From positions 310,001-374,000 of the forward strand of contig NZ_CP017014.1 in assembly GCF_001767395.1 (NCBI RefSeq): DNA of 64,000 nucleotides, written 5' to 3'. This DNA is from Rhodococcus sp. WMMA185. GTDB taxonomy: Bacteria; Actinomycetota; Actinomycetes; Mycobacteriales; Mycobacteriaceae. Position 1 is the stretch's first letter. Each line of letters starts with the position of its first letter. Positions 18,859 through 27,159 of the stretch are shown in pieces. The notes under the pieces were generated by a model. That model was not told where the DNA came from and made no database searches. It worked only from the letters and a program-made list of their open reading frames with translations. The position numbers were made by a program, and so were the translations under genes.

Positions 18859-19977
18859 ATGCAGGATCTGTGGTCGGCACGGGCGGACGCCGCCGAAGCG
18901 GCAGTGGTCGGCAGGCATCTTCGGCGGGTGTGGGCGCTCCCGGGCACCGCATTGGGTGTCGTCGCATGGCCCGCGACGAGGCGTGAGCGACTCTTCTCGA
19001 GCTGGCACTACTGGTGGCAGGCTCACCTGCTCGATTGCGCCGTCGACGCACTCGAACGGGAACCTACAGCTCGGCGGCGGCGTCGCATCGTGAAGCTGGC
19101 CCGAAGCCACCGGCTGCGCAATCTGTCGGGCTGGACCAACAACTATTACGACGACATGGCCTGGCTCGGGATCGGGCTCGAGCGGGCCCAGCGAATGCAC
19201 CTGATAGACAACAGAAGTGCGGTGCAGATTCTCGAATCCCAACTGTTCGATGCGTGGGCACCCGAGCATGGCGGCGGCATCCCCTGGCGTAAGGGCTCGG
19301 ACTTCTACAACGCTCCCGCCAATGGACCCGCCGGAATCATGCTGGCGCGTACCGGCAAACTGTGGCGTGCCCAGGCCACTGCGGACTGGATCGACGACAC
19401 GCTCCGTGACGTCAACACCAACCTGATCCTCGACGGCATCCATTCGGGCGGCAAGCTCGAGCGGAAGGTATACACGTACTGCCAGGGCGTCACCCTCGGG
19501 CTCGACACCGAACTCGCAATACGCCTCGGCTCACCTCGACACCGCAACAGGGTCCACCGTCTCGTGGACGCCATCGACGAGCACCTCGCTCCGAACGGAA
19601 TCATCGTCGGCAGCGGCGGGGGCGACGGCGGGCTGTTCAGCGGGATTCTTGCGCGGTATCTGGCGCTGACCGCTGTGATGTTGCCCTGGGAGACGCCCGC
19701 TGACATGCGGGCACGTGAGACGGCTGCCCGACTCGTCCTCACATCGGCTACTGCAGCCTGGGACAACAGGTTGCAGATCGAGGGCCAGCCGCTCTTCGGA
19801 CACGACTGGGCCAAGCAGGCGCAGGTACCGGGAATGGGTTCAGGTATCGCCACGTTCACCGGGGGATCCGTGCGCTCGTCCACCATCGCGGAACGAGACC
19901 TGTCGGTCCAGCTCAGTGGTTGGATGCTGATGGAGGCGGCTTACTCGGTCGCGGCTGCGGGATACCCGCGGAGGTAG
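18859..19977 (+). CDS. Glycoside hydrolase family 76-like protein
   Basis: The 372-residue protein has an (alpha/alpha)6-barrel pattern with the adjacent Asp pair in NYYDDMAWLG that forms the GH76 catalytic centre, and a second conserved GGGIPWRKG segment. GH76 enzymes are endo-alpha-1,6-mannanases. No signal peptide is visible, so a cytosolic role in mannan-type glycan turnover, or a non-catalytic role, is more likely than secretion. The genome position (after the SPOUT gene, before the DedA/fba region) is shared with mycobacteria. Confidence 0.85.
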   Translation: MQDLWSARADAAEAAVVGRHLRRVWALPGTALGVVAWPATRRERLFSSWHYWWQAHLLDCAVDALEREPTARRRRRIVKLARSHRLRNLSGWTNNYYDDMAWLGIGLERAQRMHLIDNRSAVQILESQLFDAWAPEHGGGIPWRKGSDFYNAPANGPAGIMLARTGKLWRAQATADWIDDTLRDVNTNLILDGIHSGGKLERKVYTYCQGVTLGLDTELAIRLGSPRHRNRVHRLVDAIDEHLAPNGIIVGSGGGDGGLFSGILARYLALTAVMLPWETPADMRARETAARLVLTSATAAWDNRLQIEGQPLFGHDWAKQAQVPGMGSGIATFTGGSVRSSTIAERDLSVQLSGWMLMEAAYSVAAAGYPRR

Positions 19978-20005
19978 CCGAGCGGATACGTTGATCTCTC
20001 CGAAG

Positions 20006-20911
20006 TTACGTGTCCGATTCGGCAGTCGTGGTGGCGTTTGCTTTGTCTGCTGCTTCGTCCGCGCTGTCGACCGATTCGGAAGGCGCTTCCGCCGCACGTA
20101 TGCGCCGGAAGAGTCGAATCGCCAGCACGGCGAGAGCCAGCAGCACGAGAGCCAGCAGCACGCTGAGATCGGAGAATTTCTGAGCGATTTCTGCCGCGGC
20201 AACCTGCAGGGAGAACTGCTCGTCCACGCTCATCACCGCCCCGAGGTTCGCTGTTCCCTCAGTGATCAGGAACAGCATGCCGATCGCGATGAACAACAGG
20301 CCCGAGATCAGAGACGTCGAGTGGACTGTCAGCGGGCCGACGCTGATTGCACGGCCCCGAAGCCAACTCCGTCTCCCGAGGTCGAATCGGTCCCAGAGCA
20401 CGGCAAGCAGGAACAGAGGAACCGCCATACCCAGGGCGTAGACCCCCATCAGAATCGCGCCGTACCCGGCAGCCCCGCCGACTATTGCGACAGTGAGGAC
20501 GCTGCCGAGCAGCGGACCGGAGCAGAATCCCGCGAACCCGTACACGGCGCCGAGCGCGTATACCGACAACGAGCCGGAGATACCTATCGATTTCGATGCT
20601 CGTTGGGCTGGAGCGAAAGCGAAGCCCTTTCCCGAGATGGCAACAAGTCCGAGGACGATCAGAAGAGTGCCGCTGATCAGGGTCATGGTGCTGCGGTGCT
20701 CAGTGAGAACTGAGCCCATCCATCCCACCCCGGCCCCGAGTGGCATCAGGACGGTGGCGAGTCCGGCATAGAAGACCGCGGTCCGCATCGCGAGGCGGCC
20801 GACTCCGTCGAATGCATACGCGAAGAAGGACGGCAACAACAACGCCGAGCACGGGCTTACGAGCGAAAGTAGGCCGCCGAAGAAGGCGCCGAGCAACCCG
20901 ATGTTCGTCAT
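20006..20911 (-). CDS. CcdA/DsbD-family thiol-disulfide electron transporter
   Basis: The 301-residue membrane protein has six main hydrophobic helices plus one after an extracytoplasmic loop, and an acidic cytosolic tail. Each half of the transporter carries a Pro-Cys or Cys motif (LVSPCSALLLP near residue 20 and GFCSGPLLG near residue 128), the redox pair that carries reducing equivalents across the membrane in CcdA/DsbD. Its ATG overlaps the stop of the DsbA-like gene by 4 bp. The coupling suggests the two proteins form one redox route for exported proteins or cytochrome c maturation. Confidence 0.88.
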   Translation of the reverse strand: MTNIGLLGAFFGGLLSLVSPCSALLLPSFFAYAFDGVGRLAMRTAVFYAGLATVLMPLGAGVGWMGSVLTEHRSTMTLISGTLLIVLGLVAISGKGFAFAPAQRASKSIGISGSLSVYALGAVYGFAGFCSGPLLGSVLTVAIVGGAAGYGAILMGVYALGMAVPLFLLAVLWDRFDLGRRSWLRGRAISVGPLTVHSTSLISGLLFIAIGMLFLITEGTANLGAVMSVDEQFSLQVAAAEIAQKFSDLSVLLALVLLALAVLAIRLFRRIRAAEAPSESVDSADEAADKANATTTAESDT

Positions 20912-21627
20912 TGCTCCGCAAGTCCTGCGGACCGATCAATGATCTGTTCGAAGTGCGCAAGCGGCTGGGCCCCGAGAACTGGGTTGCCGTTGATGATGAA
21001 TGCCGGAGTGCTCGAGATGCCGATCGTCTGGGCCGTGAAAACGTCTTGCGAGATCGAATCGTCGAATTGGGTGCTGGCAGCATCTCGATCGAATCGTTCG
21101 AGGTCGGGCACGCCAGCCTCTACGGCGAAATCGTGTAGTACTTCCGCGGTCAAGTCGGCACGACCACCGGTCGGCGACTGCGCATACACCGCTTTGTTGA
21201 ATTCCCAGAACTTGCCCTGGGCGGCGGCGGCCCGGCCCGCGCGGGCTGCCGCGATCGATTGTTCACCGAAGATCGGCAGGTCGCGCCACTCTATTCGCAG
21301 CACACCGTCGTTCACGTACTTCTCGACCAACGCCGGCTCGGTGTCGCGGCTGAACACGGCGCAGAACTGGCAGCGGTAGTCCGCGAACTCCACCAACACC
21401 ACCGGGGCGTCCGTGGATCCCATGGCCAAGGGGTCACCGCCTATGCGGCGTGATTGATCACCGACCGGTCCCATCGCGGCTACATCTTGCTGTGCTGCCG
21501 TCTCAGTTGTTCCTCCTGTGTTCCTGCCGATCAGGAGGAAAGCACCGAGTACGACGGCGACCAGCGCAAGAATGCCGACCAGCCAGATCTGTCTGCGGAT
21601 TCCAGGGTCGTAGCGTGTTGATCCCAC
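20908..21627 (-). CDS. DsbA-like membrane-anchored thioredoxin-fold protein
   Basis: The 239-residue product has a signal anchor (about residues 12-33, IWLVGILALVAVVLGAFLLI) and a DsbA/thioredoxin_4 domain with a CQFC active site (YRCQFCAVF, near residue 87) and the cis-Pro loop SSTPAF. It should catalyse disulfide exchange outside the membrane. GTG 21627 with GAGAGG upstream is chosen; a GTG at 21750 would add a 41-residue polar extension. It is the first gene of the pair with the CcdA-like transporter. Confidence 0.86.
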   Translation of the reverse strand: MGSTRYDPGIRRQIWLVGILALVAVVLGAFLLIGRNTGGTTETAAQQDVAAMGPVGDQSRRIGGDPLAMGSTDAPVVLVEFADYRCQFCAVFSRDTEPALVEKYVNDGVLRIEWRDLPIFGEQSIAAARAGRAAAAQGKFWEFNKAVYAQSPTGGRADLTAEVLHDFAVEAGVPDLERFDRDAASTQFDDSISQDVFTAQTIGISSTPAFIINGNPVLGAQPLAHFEQIIDRSAGLAEQ

Positions 21628-21976
21628 GGATGACCTCTCGATACGCCTTTCGAATGCTGCGAGGGTTGGTTGTACGACTACTGTTGTACGACTACTGGGG
21701 GCGAGGCCCTCGGTAGGGAACTGCTCCCGGTTCGACCGAGGAATAGTCACATCCTGCTAATCCAGGTCGTCAGGCTACGTCGGACACTGGTGAGTCGGGG
21801 AAAAGTTCCGGGGCAATGTCGACGGGTCGATCGGGGAGTTTTCCCTTGTGAAACACCGCTTCAGCCCGCACCAACGCTACCAGATGGGGGGATCGACGGA
21901 CTGTCAGCGGATTTGGCCAACATGGTCGGTTTGTAAGCTCTCGCCATGGGCCGCAGCTCCGGCATCGGAGAGTGCG
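21628..21976. other. Intergenic region with 14-bp tandem duplication
   Basis: No gene could be supported in these 349 bases. The only clear structure is a perfect 14-bp tandem repeat TTGTACGACTACTG at 21670-21683 and 21684-21697, upstream of the DsbA-like gene. Short frames on both strands have neither a ribosome site nor recognisable sequence. Confidence 0.5.
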
Positions 21977-22642
21977 CTAGTCCAGCACCTCTTCGACGGT
22001 CACTTCCTCGAGAGGTCGTGCCATCTCCTGACGGTAGTGCCGGATCCCGAGTGCAGTGCCGATCAGCAGCAGGGCCACCATGGCGGTAAGTACGGCCGGC
22101 ATGAGCCAGGAAACCTGGTTGAGCAATGAGCCACCGTAGAAGCCGATCAGCAACAGCACGGGCGCCCACAGGATCGCGCCAAGGCTGCTCGCGACGGTGT
22201 ACTTGGAGTGATTCATCTTTGCCGCGCCGGCAACGAGTGGGCACAGGGTGCGCACCCACGGAATCCAGCGGGCAATGAGAACTGCCCAGAAGCCGTAGCG
22301 TTCGAGCAGGATGTTCACGCGATGGAGATTCGTGTAGTTGAGGTACTTGCCACCCCTGCGGGCGAGGATATGGTTGCCGCTTCGGTGGCCTATGGCGTAC
22401 CCGACCTGGTTGCCGAAGATGGCCGCGATCATAGCCCCGGCCGACAGCGCCCATACGTGAGCGGCGCCCGACGAATGGTTGGCGAGAACGATCCCGGCCG
22501 TGATCAGCATCGAGTCGCCAGGAAGGAACAAGCCCAGGATCACGGCGCACTCGATGAACACGAACGTGAGGACGATCGCCCAAACCAGGGCGGGTCCGGC
22601 CGATTCGAGCGCGCCGAAACTACTTGATGCCGAGATGACCAT
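21977..22642 (-). CDS. DedA-family membrane protein (1)
   Basis: The 221-residue DedA/SNARE-associated family protein has an N-terminal helix, the GLFLPGDSMLITAG re-entrant loop with the conserved acidic residue, the FARF-like segment here written IARWIPWVRTLCPLVAGAAKM, and two C-terminal helices. DedA proteins are implicated in lipid-carrier flipping and proton-dependent membrane homeostasis. It lies 25 bp downstream of a second DedA gene on the same strand. Start is ATG 22642; the polar residues encoded upstream of it are not counted. Confidence 0.88.
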   Translation of the reverse strand: MVISASSSFGALESAGPALVWAIVLTFVFIECAVILGLFLPGDSMLITAGIVLANHSSGAAHVWALSAGAMIAAIFGNQVGYAIGHRSGNHILARRGGKYLNYTNLHRVNILLERYGFWAVLIARWIPWVRTLCPLVAGAAKMNHSKYTVASSLGAILWAPVLLLIGFYGGSLLNQVSWLMPAVLTAMVALLLIGTALGIRHYRQEMARPLEEVTVEEVLD

Positions 22643-22667
22643 CTTCAGGGAGTTGCCCCGGCCGCGT

Positions 22668-23432
22668 TCAGGACGAGGTATTGGGGTCGGTCGGTGTGGT
22701 GACCGGTTGCGTGTACTCGGTCGTGGCGTCGGCACTCCGACGGGACCGCACGAAGCGCTTGACTATCTCGACGATGATCGGGAGCACGGACACGAAGACG
22801 ATCAGCAGGAAGATCACGTCGACGTTGTCACGGATGAACTCAATTTGGCCGAGCATGTAGCCCAGTAGCGTGACGCCGGAGCCCCACAGGACACCGCCGA
22901 GGACGTTGTAGGTGAGGAACAGCGAGTACTTCATCCGCGACGCGCCCGCGACGACCGGAGCATACGTTCGCACGATCGGGACGAACCTGGCCAGAACGAT
23001 CGTGATCGGTCCGTACTTTTCGAAGAAGGCGTGCGATTCGTCGATGTACTTCTTCTTGAACAAGCGTGCGTCGTTGGTCTTGAACAGGGCGGTTCCTCCC
23101 TTACCGCCAATGAAGTAGCCCACCTGGTCGCCGAGGACGGCGGCGATCGGGATCAGGACGAGCAGCACCCCGATCGGGGCGAAGGGTTCGATCTCCGCCG
23201 ACTTGGATGCGGCGATGAGACCTGCGGTAAAGAGGAGGGAGTCGCCGGGAAGCAGGGGAAACAGCAATCCCGATTCGATGAAGACAACGATGAGGAGTCC
23301 GACGAGCACCCAGGTGCCGAAGGAGTTGAGGAGGTTCACTGGGTCGAGGAACCCCGGCAACAACGCCAGGTTGGTCACGGAATCCGATGCTGCCTGCACA
23401 ATCACGGGTCTTAGCGTACCGGTAGTCGACAT
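22668..23432 (-). CDS. DedA-family membrane protein (2)
   Basis: The protein of about 254 residues has the same architecture as its neighbour: GLLFPLLPGDSLLFTAG re-entrant loop, ARFVPIVRTYAPVVAGASRM segment, C-terminal helices and a polar Thr-rich tail. It corresponds in position to the DedA gene beside fba in mycobacteria. The two copies are diverged, so they are an old tandem pair rather than a recent duplication. The start is uncertain between ATG 23432 and a GTG about ten codons later. Confidence 0.87.
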   Translation of the reverse strand: MSTTGTLRPVIVQAASDSVTNLALLPGFLDPVNLLNSFGTWVLVGLLIVVFIESGLLFPLLPGDSLLFTAGLIAASKSAEIEPFAPIGVLLVLIPIAAVLGDQVGYFIGGKGGTALFKTNDARLFKKKYIDESHAFFEKYGPITIVLARFVPIVRTYAPVVAGASRMKYSLFLTYNVLGGVLWGSGVTLLGYMLGQIEFIRDNVDVIFLLIVFVSVLPIIVEIVKRFVRSRRSADATTEYTQPVTTPTDPNTSS

Positions 23433-23607
23433 GTGCCTAGGCACGGCGGATCATCGAGGGCGCGTCTTCTCACCAAGCCGCACATGCGAGGTGCGATAGA
23501 GCCTGTGTGAGGTGTGTGACGTTGGTATTGCCATACTGCTAAGACCACATCGCGCGTTGCGCTGATCGCGCCCGCCGAAATCGACTCGTTTATGGAGGAC
23601 TGCCGCC

Positions 23608-24642
23608 GTGCCAATCGCAACTCCCGAGGTCTATGCCGAGATGCTTGGTCGAGCCAAGGAGCACTCCTTTGCTTTTCCGGCTATCAACTGCACTTCTTCC
23701 GAAACCATCAATGCCGCGATCAAGGGCTTCGCGGATGCCGGCAGCGACGGCATAATTCAGTTCTCGACAGGTGGCGCCGAGTTCGGTTCGGGCCTGGGGG
23801 TAAAGGACATGGTGACCGGCGCGGTCGCGCTCGCCGAGTTCGCCCACGTGATCGCCGCCAAGTATGACGTCACGATCGCGCTGCACACCGATCACTGCCC
23901 GAAGGACAAGCTGGACGGGTTCGTCCGTCCGCTGCTCGAGATCTCTCGGCAGCGGGTCAGCGAGGGCCGCAACCCGCTGTTCCAGTCCCATATGTGGGAC
24001 GGCTCCGCAGTGCCGATCGATGAGAACCTGGTGATCGCGAAGGAACTCCTGGCTCTGTCGAAGGCTGCCAACATCATCCTCGAGGTCGAGATCGGCGTCG
24101 TCGGCGGTGAAGAAGACGGCGTCGAAGCCGAGATCAACGACAAGTTGTACACCTCGCGTGAAGACTTCGAGAAGACGGTCGACGCGCTCGGGGCGGGCGA
24201 GCAAGGCAAGTACCTGCTGGCTGCGACATTCGGCAACGTGCACGGCGTGTACAAGCCGGGCAACGTCAAGCTCAGGCCCGAGGTCTTGCGCGACGGGCAG
24301 GAGGCGGCTGCCTCGAAGCTGGGTCTGGCTTCCGACGCGAAGCCGTTCGACTTCGTGTTCCACGGCGGATCGGGCTCGCTGAAATCCGAGATCGAGGAAT
24401 CGCTGAGCTACGGTGTCGTCAAGATGAACGTCGACACCGACACCCAGTACGCGTTCACCCGTCCGGTCGCCGGACACATGTTCACCAACTACGACGGTGT
24501 GCTCAAGATCGACGGCGAGGTCGGCAACAAGAAGGTGTACGACCCCCGCAGCTACCTGAAGAAGGCTGAGGCCGGCATGACCGCTCGCGTCATCGAGGCC
24601 TGCAACGACTTGAAGTCGACGGGACGTTCCGTCTCCAAATAG
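23608..24642 (+). CDS. fba: Class II fructose-1,6-bisphosphate aldolase
   Basis: The 344-residue Zn-dependent aldolase cleaves fructose 1,6-bisphosphate to dihydroxyacetone phosphate and glyceraldehyde 3-phosphate in glycolysis. Zinc ligands and active-site segments are LHTDHCPKD (about residue 95), EIGVVGGEEDG, GNVHGVYKPG and FHGGSGS; the C-terminal NVDTDTQYAFT contains the substrate-binding Asp. GTG start with GGAGGA upstream. It is monocistronic, bounded by a long hairpin downstream. Confidence 0.97.
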   Translation: MPIATPEVYAEMLGRAKEHSFAFPAINCTSSETINAAIKGFADAGSDGIIQFSTGGAEFGSGLGVKDMVTGAVALAEFAHVIAAKYDVTIALHTDHCPKDKLDGFVRPLLEISRQRVSEGRNPLFQSHMWDGSAVPIDENLVIAKELLALSKAANIILEVEIGVVGGEEDGVEAEINDKLYTSREDFEKTVDALGAGEQGKYLLAATFGNVHGVYKPGNVKLRPEVLRDGQEAAASKLGLASDAKPFDFVFHGGSGSLKSEIEESLSYGVVKMNVDTDTQYAFTRPVAGHMFTNYDGVLKIDGEVGNKKVYDPRSYLKKAEAGMTARVIEACNDLKSTGRSVSK

Positions 24643-24654
24643 GCTCGTCCCCCT

Positions 24655-24696
24655 CGTGCGCCTTTCCGATCGTCACCGCTGTCGGAAAGGCGCACG
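24655..24696. terminator. Bidirectional hairpin between fba and the Rv0361-like gene
   Basis: A perfect 15-bp stem (CGTGCGCCTTTCCGA and its complement) with a 12-base loop lies 12 bases after the fba stop and 5 bases from the end of the convergent gene, so it can terminate both transcripts. Confidence 0.8.
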
Positions 24697-24701
24697 GGTA
24701 T

Positions 24702-25400
24702 TCAGCTGGGATCGCAGATCTTCCAGGAGCCGTCGACCTTTTGGAGGTTGAATGTGCGCCACGACTGCTCGTCGGGGTTTGCCGTGGTGTGTGCCTTCAA
24801 TTGCGCGATCGCGGTGTCGCCGGTGATCTGCACGGCATCGACGTCGCCGACTACCGGGATGTTCCGCTCGCTCACTGCCGCCCGGTGGATATCGGCGAAT
24901 TCCTGATCGGGGATGCTCTGGTAGTACTCGGCCAGTTCGCCGCAGGTGCTAGCTCGAAGCGCCTCGAGATCGCCCTGGGTGAGTGCCGCTACGAACGTGT
25001 CGATCGCTCCCTGCACCTGTGCCCGGGGTGAGTTGGCGACCTGATTCTGGTAGATCACCGCGCCGGCAATCGCGACGACGGCGAGGACGATGACGCCGAC
25101 GGCGATGGAGAGTGGCCGTGTCTTTCCCCGCCTTTTCGTGGGTGGCCCGACCGGCGGGATCTGCGGTGCCGGCGGTACCCGCTGTGGTGTGGCCCTCGGG
25201 GGAGCGGGCTCCGTGTTCTGAGGTTGTTGAACCGGGATCGCCACGGTCTCGGCTTCATACGGCGGCACGGTCTGCTTCGGGAATGCGACCGTGGCGGCCT
25301 CCGCCTCGGGCCTCGGTGTGGAATCAGAGGCCTCCGGCGCCGGTGTGGGGTCGGAGGCCTCGGGCCTGGGTGTCGATTCGTCTCTCTTCGGATCCTTCAC
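24702..25400 (-). CDS. Membrane-anchored protein with DUF4878-like domain
   Basis: The 232-residue protein has a polar N-terminus with repeated TPRPEAS/TPAPEAS units, a Pro-rich stretch, one transmembrane helix (about residues 105-127, LSIAVGVIVLAVVAIAGAVIY) and an extracytoplasmic domain of the NTF2-like DUF4878 kind (VQGAIDTFVAALTQGDLEALRAS ... WKICDPS) with two Cys that could pair. GTG 25400 is preceded by GAGGGG. Its position beside the DUF3151 gene matches the mycobacterial order. Function unknown. Confidence 0.8.
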   Translation of the reverse strand: MKDPKRDESTPRPEASDPTPAPEASDSTPRPEAEAATVAFPKQTVPPYEAETVAIPVQQPQNTEPAPPRATPQRVPPAPQIPPVGPPTKRRGKTRPLSIAVGVIVLAVVAIAGAVIYQNQVANSPRAQVQGAIDTFVAALTQGDLEALRASTCGELAEYYQSIPDQEFADIHRAAVSERNIPVVGDVDAVQITGDTAIAQLKAHTTANPDEQSWRTFNLQKVDGSWKICDPS

Positions 25401-25536
25401 GCGCCGCCCCTCGTTCCGAGAAATGTAGTGTTGGGGGCAGCCTAACCACATTGTTGCGTCATCGAAGGCGGTCGGGGACGCGTGGCGGCAGCGAGTCGAT
25501 TCAGTAGTCGAACCTTCTGGAGGGCAAAATAGGCGC

Positions 25537-25953
25537 ATGACGTCTTTCGGTGACCTTCTCGGACCACAGCCCACGTTGCTCCCAGGAGACGACGAGGCTG
25601 AGTCGGCTTTGCTGAACAACGAGGACCCGGCGGCCGTGGCGGCCGCGCATCCGACCGCATCGATCGCGTGGGCCTACCTGGCGGAGGCGTCTTTGGGGGC
25701 CGGCGAGACCATCACGGCCTACGCCTTTGCGCGTACCGGGTATCACCGCGGCCTCGACCAGTTGCGGCGCAATGGCTGGAAGGGCTTCGGTCCCGTTCCC
25801 TACAGCCACGAGCCCAACCGCGGGTTCCTGCGTTGCGTCGCCGCCTTGGCGAAGTCGGCGAAGGCGATCGGCGAGTCGGACGAGTATGCGCGTTGCCTCG
25901 ACTTGCTCGAGGACTGCGACCCCCGGGCTGCGGAAGCGCTTGGCGTCAGTTAA
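25537..25953 (+). CDS. DUF3151 family protein
   Basis: The 138-residue soluble protein opens LLGPQPTLLPGD and continues with helical hairpins (ASIAWAYLAEASLGAGETITAYAFARTGYHRGLD) that look TPR-like, and the actinobacterial signature RRNGWKGFGPVPYSHEPNRGFLR. It is conserved in Actinobacteria without known function. The gene end overlaps the proposed TTG start of the next gene by 14 bp. Confidence 0.85.
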   Translation: MTSFGDLLGPQPTLLPGDDEAESALLNNEDPAAVAAAHPTASIAWAYLAEASLGAGETITAYAFARTGYHRGLDQLRRNGWKGFGPVPYSHEPNRGFLRCVAALAKSAKAIGESDEYARCLDLLEDCDPRAAEALGVS

Positions 25954-27103
25954 CGCTCTTAGCACCGCGAAGGTCCGTGGTCGGCAGGGACTGCGGAGCT
26001 CGCTTCAACGACTCCGGGTGTCGGCGCTACCCATTCTGCAGTGTGCGGTGGCCGCCGCCGGTGCTTGGTGGGTGGCCACAGAGATCATCGGACACCCGAC
26101 CCCGTTCTTTGCACCGATCGCTGCGGTCGTGTCGTTGGGGCTTTCGCTCGGCGCGCGGCTGCGTCGTTCGGTCGAACTGGTCGCCGGGGTGACGATCGGC
26201 ATCGGCGTCGGCGATCTACTGATCGCTGTCATTGGTACGGGGACTTGGCAGATCGCCCTCGTGGTGGGGCTGGCAATGTCTGCGGCGGTATTGCTCAACA
26301 GCGGCCCCATCTTCTCTATGCAGGCGGCAAGTTCGGCCGTGCTCGTCGCGACGCTTCTGCCGCCTGGGGACAGCGCGGGAGTCGACCGCATGGTCGACGC
26401 GTTGACCGGCGGACTCGTCGGTATCGCCGTCGTGGCGCTGATTCCTACTCATCCAGTCGGGCGTGCGCGCAAGCAGGCCGCGAACATTCTCGGGACTGCC
26501 GCCGAGGTGATGCGCCTGGTGGCCGATGGGTTGGTGTCCAACGACGACAAGCCACTGGAAGAAGCGTTGCGGAAGGCCCGAGCCACGCAAGATTCCATCG
26601 ACTCCCTGCGCACACAGATTCTGGGTGGCCGGGAGATCAGTCGTATCTCGCCCTTGTACTGGAATACCCGCGGACGCCTCGATCGTCTGGCCGCCGCCGC
26701 CGATCCACTCGATAATGCGTTGCGCAACATACGTGTTCTCGCCAGGCGTTCGCTCACGCTGGTCCGAGACGACGAGATTCTCAATCCACGACTGGTCGAC
26801 CAGGTGGACAAACTCGCGCACGCATTGGAAACCTTGAAGCAGATGGCGGTCGCCGATCCTGGTCAGCAACCAGATCAGGCCGAGGCGGCGCGGGTGCTGA
26901 GATCGGTGGCCTCAGGGCTCAAGCCGGAACTCGTGCACAACGCCGGTCTCTCCGCGACCGTGGTGTTCGCGCAGGTTCGCTCGGTGACAGTCGACCTTCT
27001 GCAGGTCGCGGGCCTCAAACGCATTTCGGCCATCGCAACATTGCCGCCAACGGTCGAGAATCCCGCCTATCCTCCAGAACCCTGGCCCTCGGACCACGCT
27101 TGA
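25940..27103 (+). CDS. FUSC-like / aromatic acid exporter family membrane protein
   Basis: The protein of about 387 residues has an N-terminal block of five or six hydrophobic helices (about 25-165, including GHPTPFFAPIAAVVSLGLSLG) and a long cytosolic helical half rich in Arg, Leu and Glu, as in the FUSC/ArAE family of efflux proteins. Residue GARLRRSVELVAGVTIGIGVGD is the typical conserved loop. The start is uncertain: TTG 25940 with GGAAG just upstream is used, GTG 26018 would begin at the first helix. Substrate unknown; cell-envelope lipids or aromatic acids would be usual for the family. Confidence 0.78.
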   Translation: MASVNALSTAKVRGRQGLRSSLQRLRVSALPILQCAVAAAGAWWVATEIIGHPTPFFAPIAAVVSLGLSLGARLRRSVELVAGVTIGIGVGDLLIAVIGTGTWQIALVVGLAMSAAVLLNSGPIFSMQAASSAVLVATLLPPGDSAGVDRMVDALTGGLVGIAVVALIPTHPVGRARKQAANILGTAAEVMRLVADGLVSNDDKPLEEALRKARATQDSIDSLRTQILGGREISRISPLYWNTRGRLDRLAAAADPLDNALRNIRVLARRSLTLVRDDEILNPRLVDQVDKLAHALETLKQMAVADPGQQPDQAEAARVLRSVASGLKPELVHNAGLSATVVFAQVRSVTVDLLQVAGLKRISAIATLPPTVENPAYPPEPWPSDHA

Positions 27104-27129
27104 ATCATATGCGTAGTTGTGCATATGAT
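27100..27129 (+). promoter_or_regulatory. Promoter with operator for the CDF metal transporter
   Basis: A perfect inverted repeat ATCATATGC-N8-GCATATGAT (27104-27129) begins one base after the previous stop. Its right arm contains a good -10 hexamer TATGAT (27124-27129), with TTGAAT 18 bases upstream as -35. The AT-rich CATATG ends resemble ArsR/SmtB-type metal-sensor operators, so repression lifted by metal is likely. No sensor gene lies nearby. Confidence 0.65.
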
Positions 27130-27159
27130 CGGGCAGAGTTCGGGAGGAAGGTGTTGCCC

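Noticed and set aside
21861-21980. Single run of six C on the minus strand as a 6C-type small RNA
   Set aside because: Only one C-run is present and the paired C-loop hairpins of that family are absent.
23433-23607. fba promoter elements (TGTGAC, CATACT, TAAGAC)
   Set aside because: Spacing does not fit a standard -35/-10 pair convincingly and the CRP half-site is incomplete.
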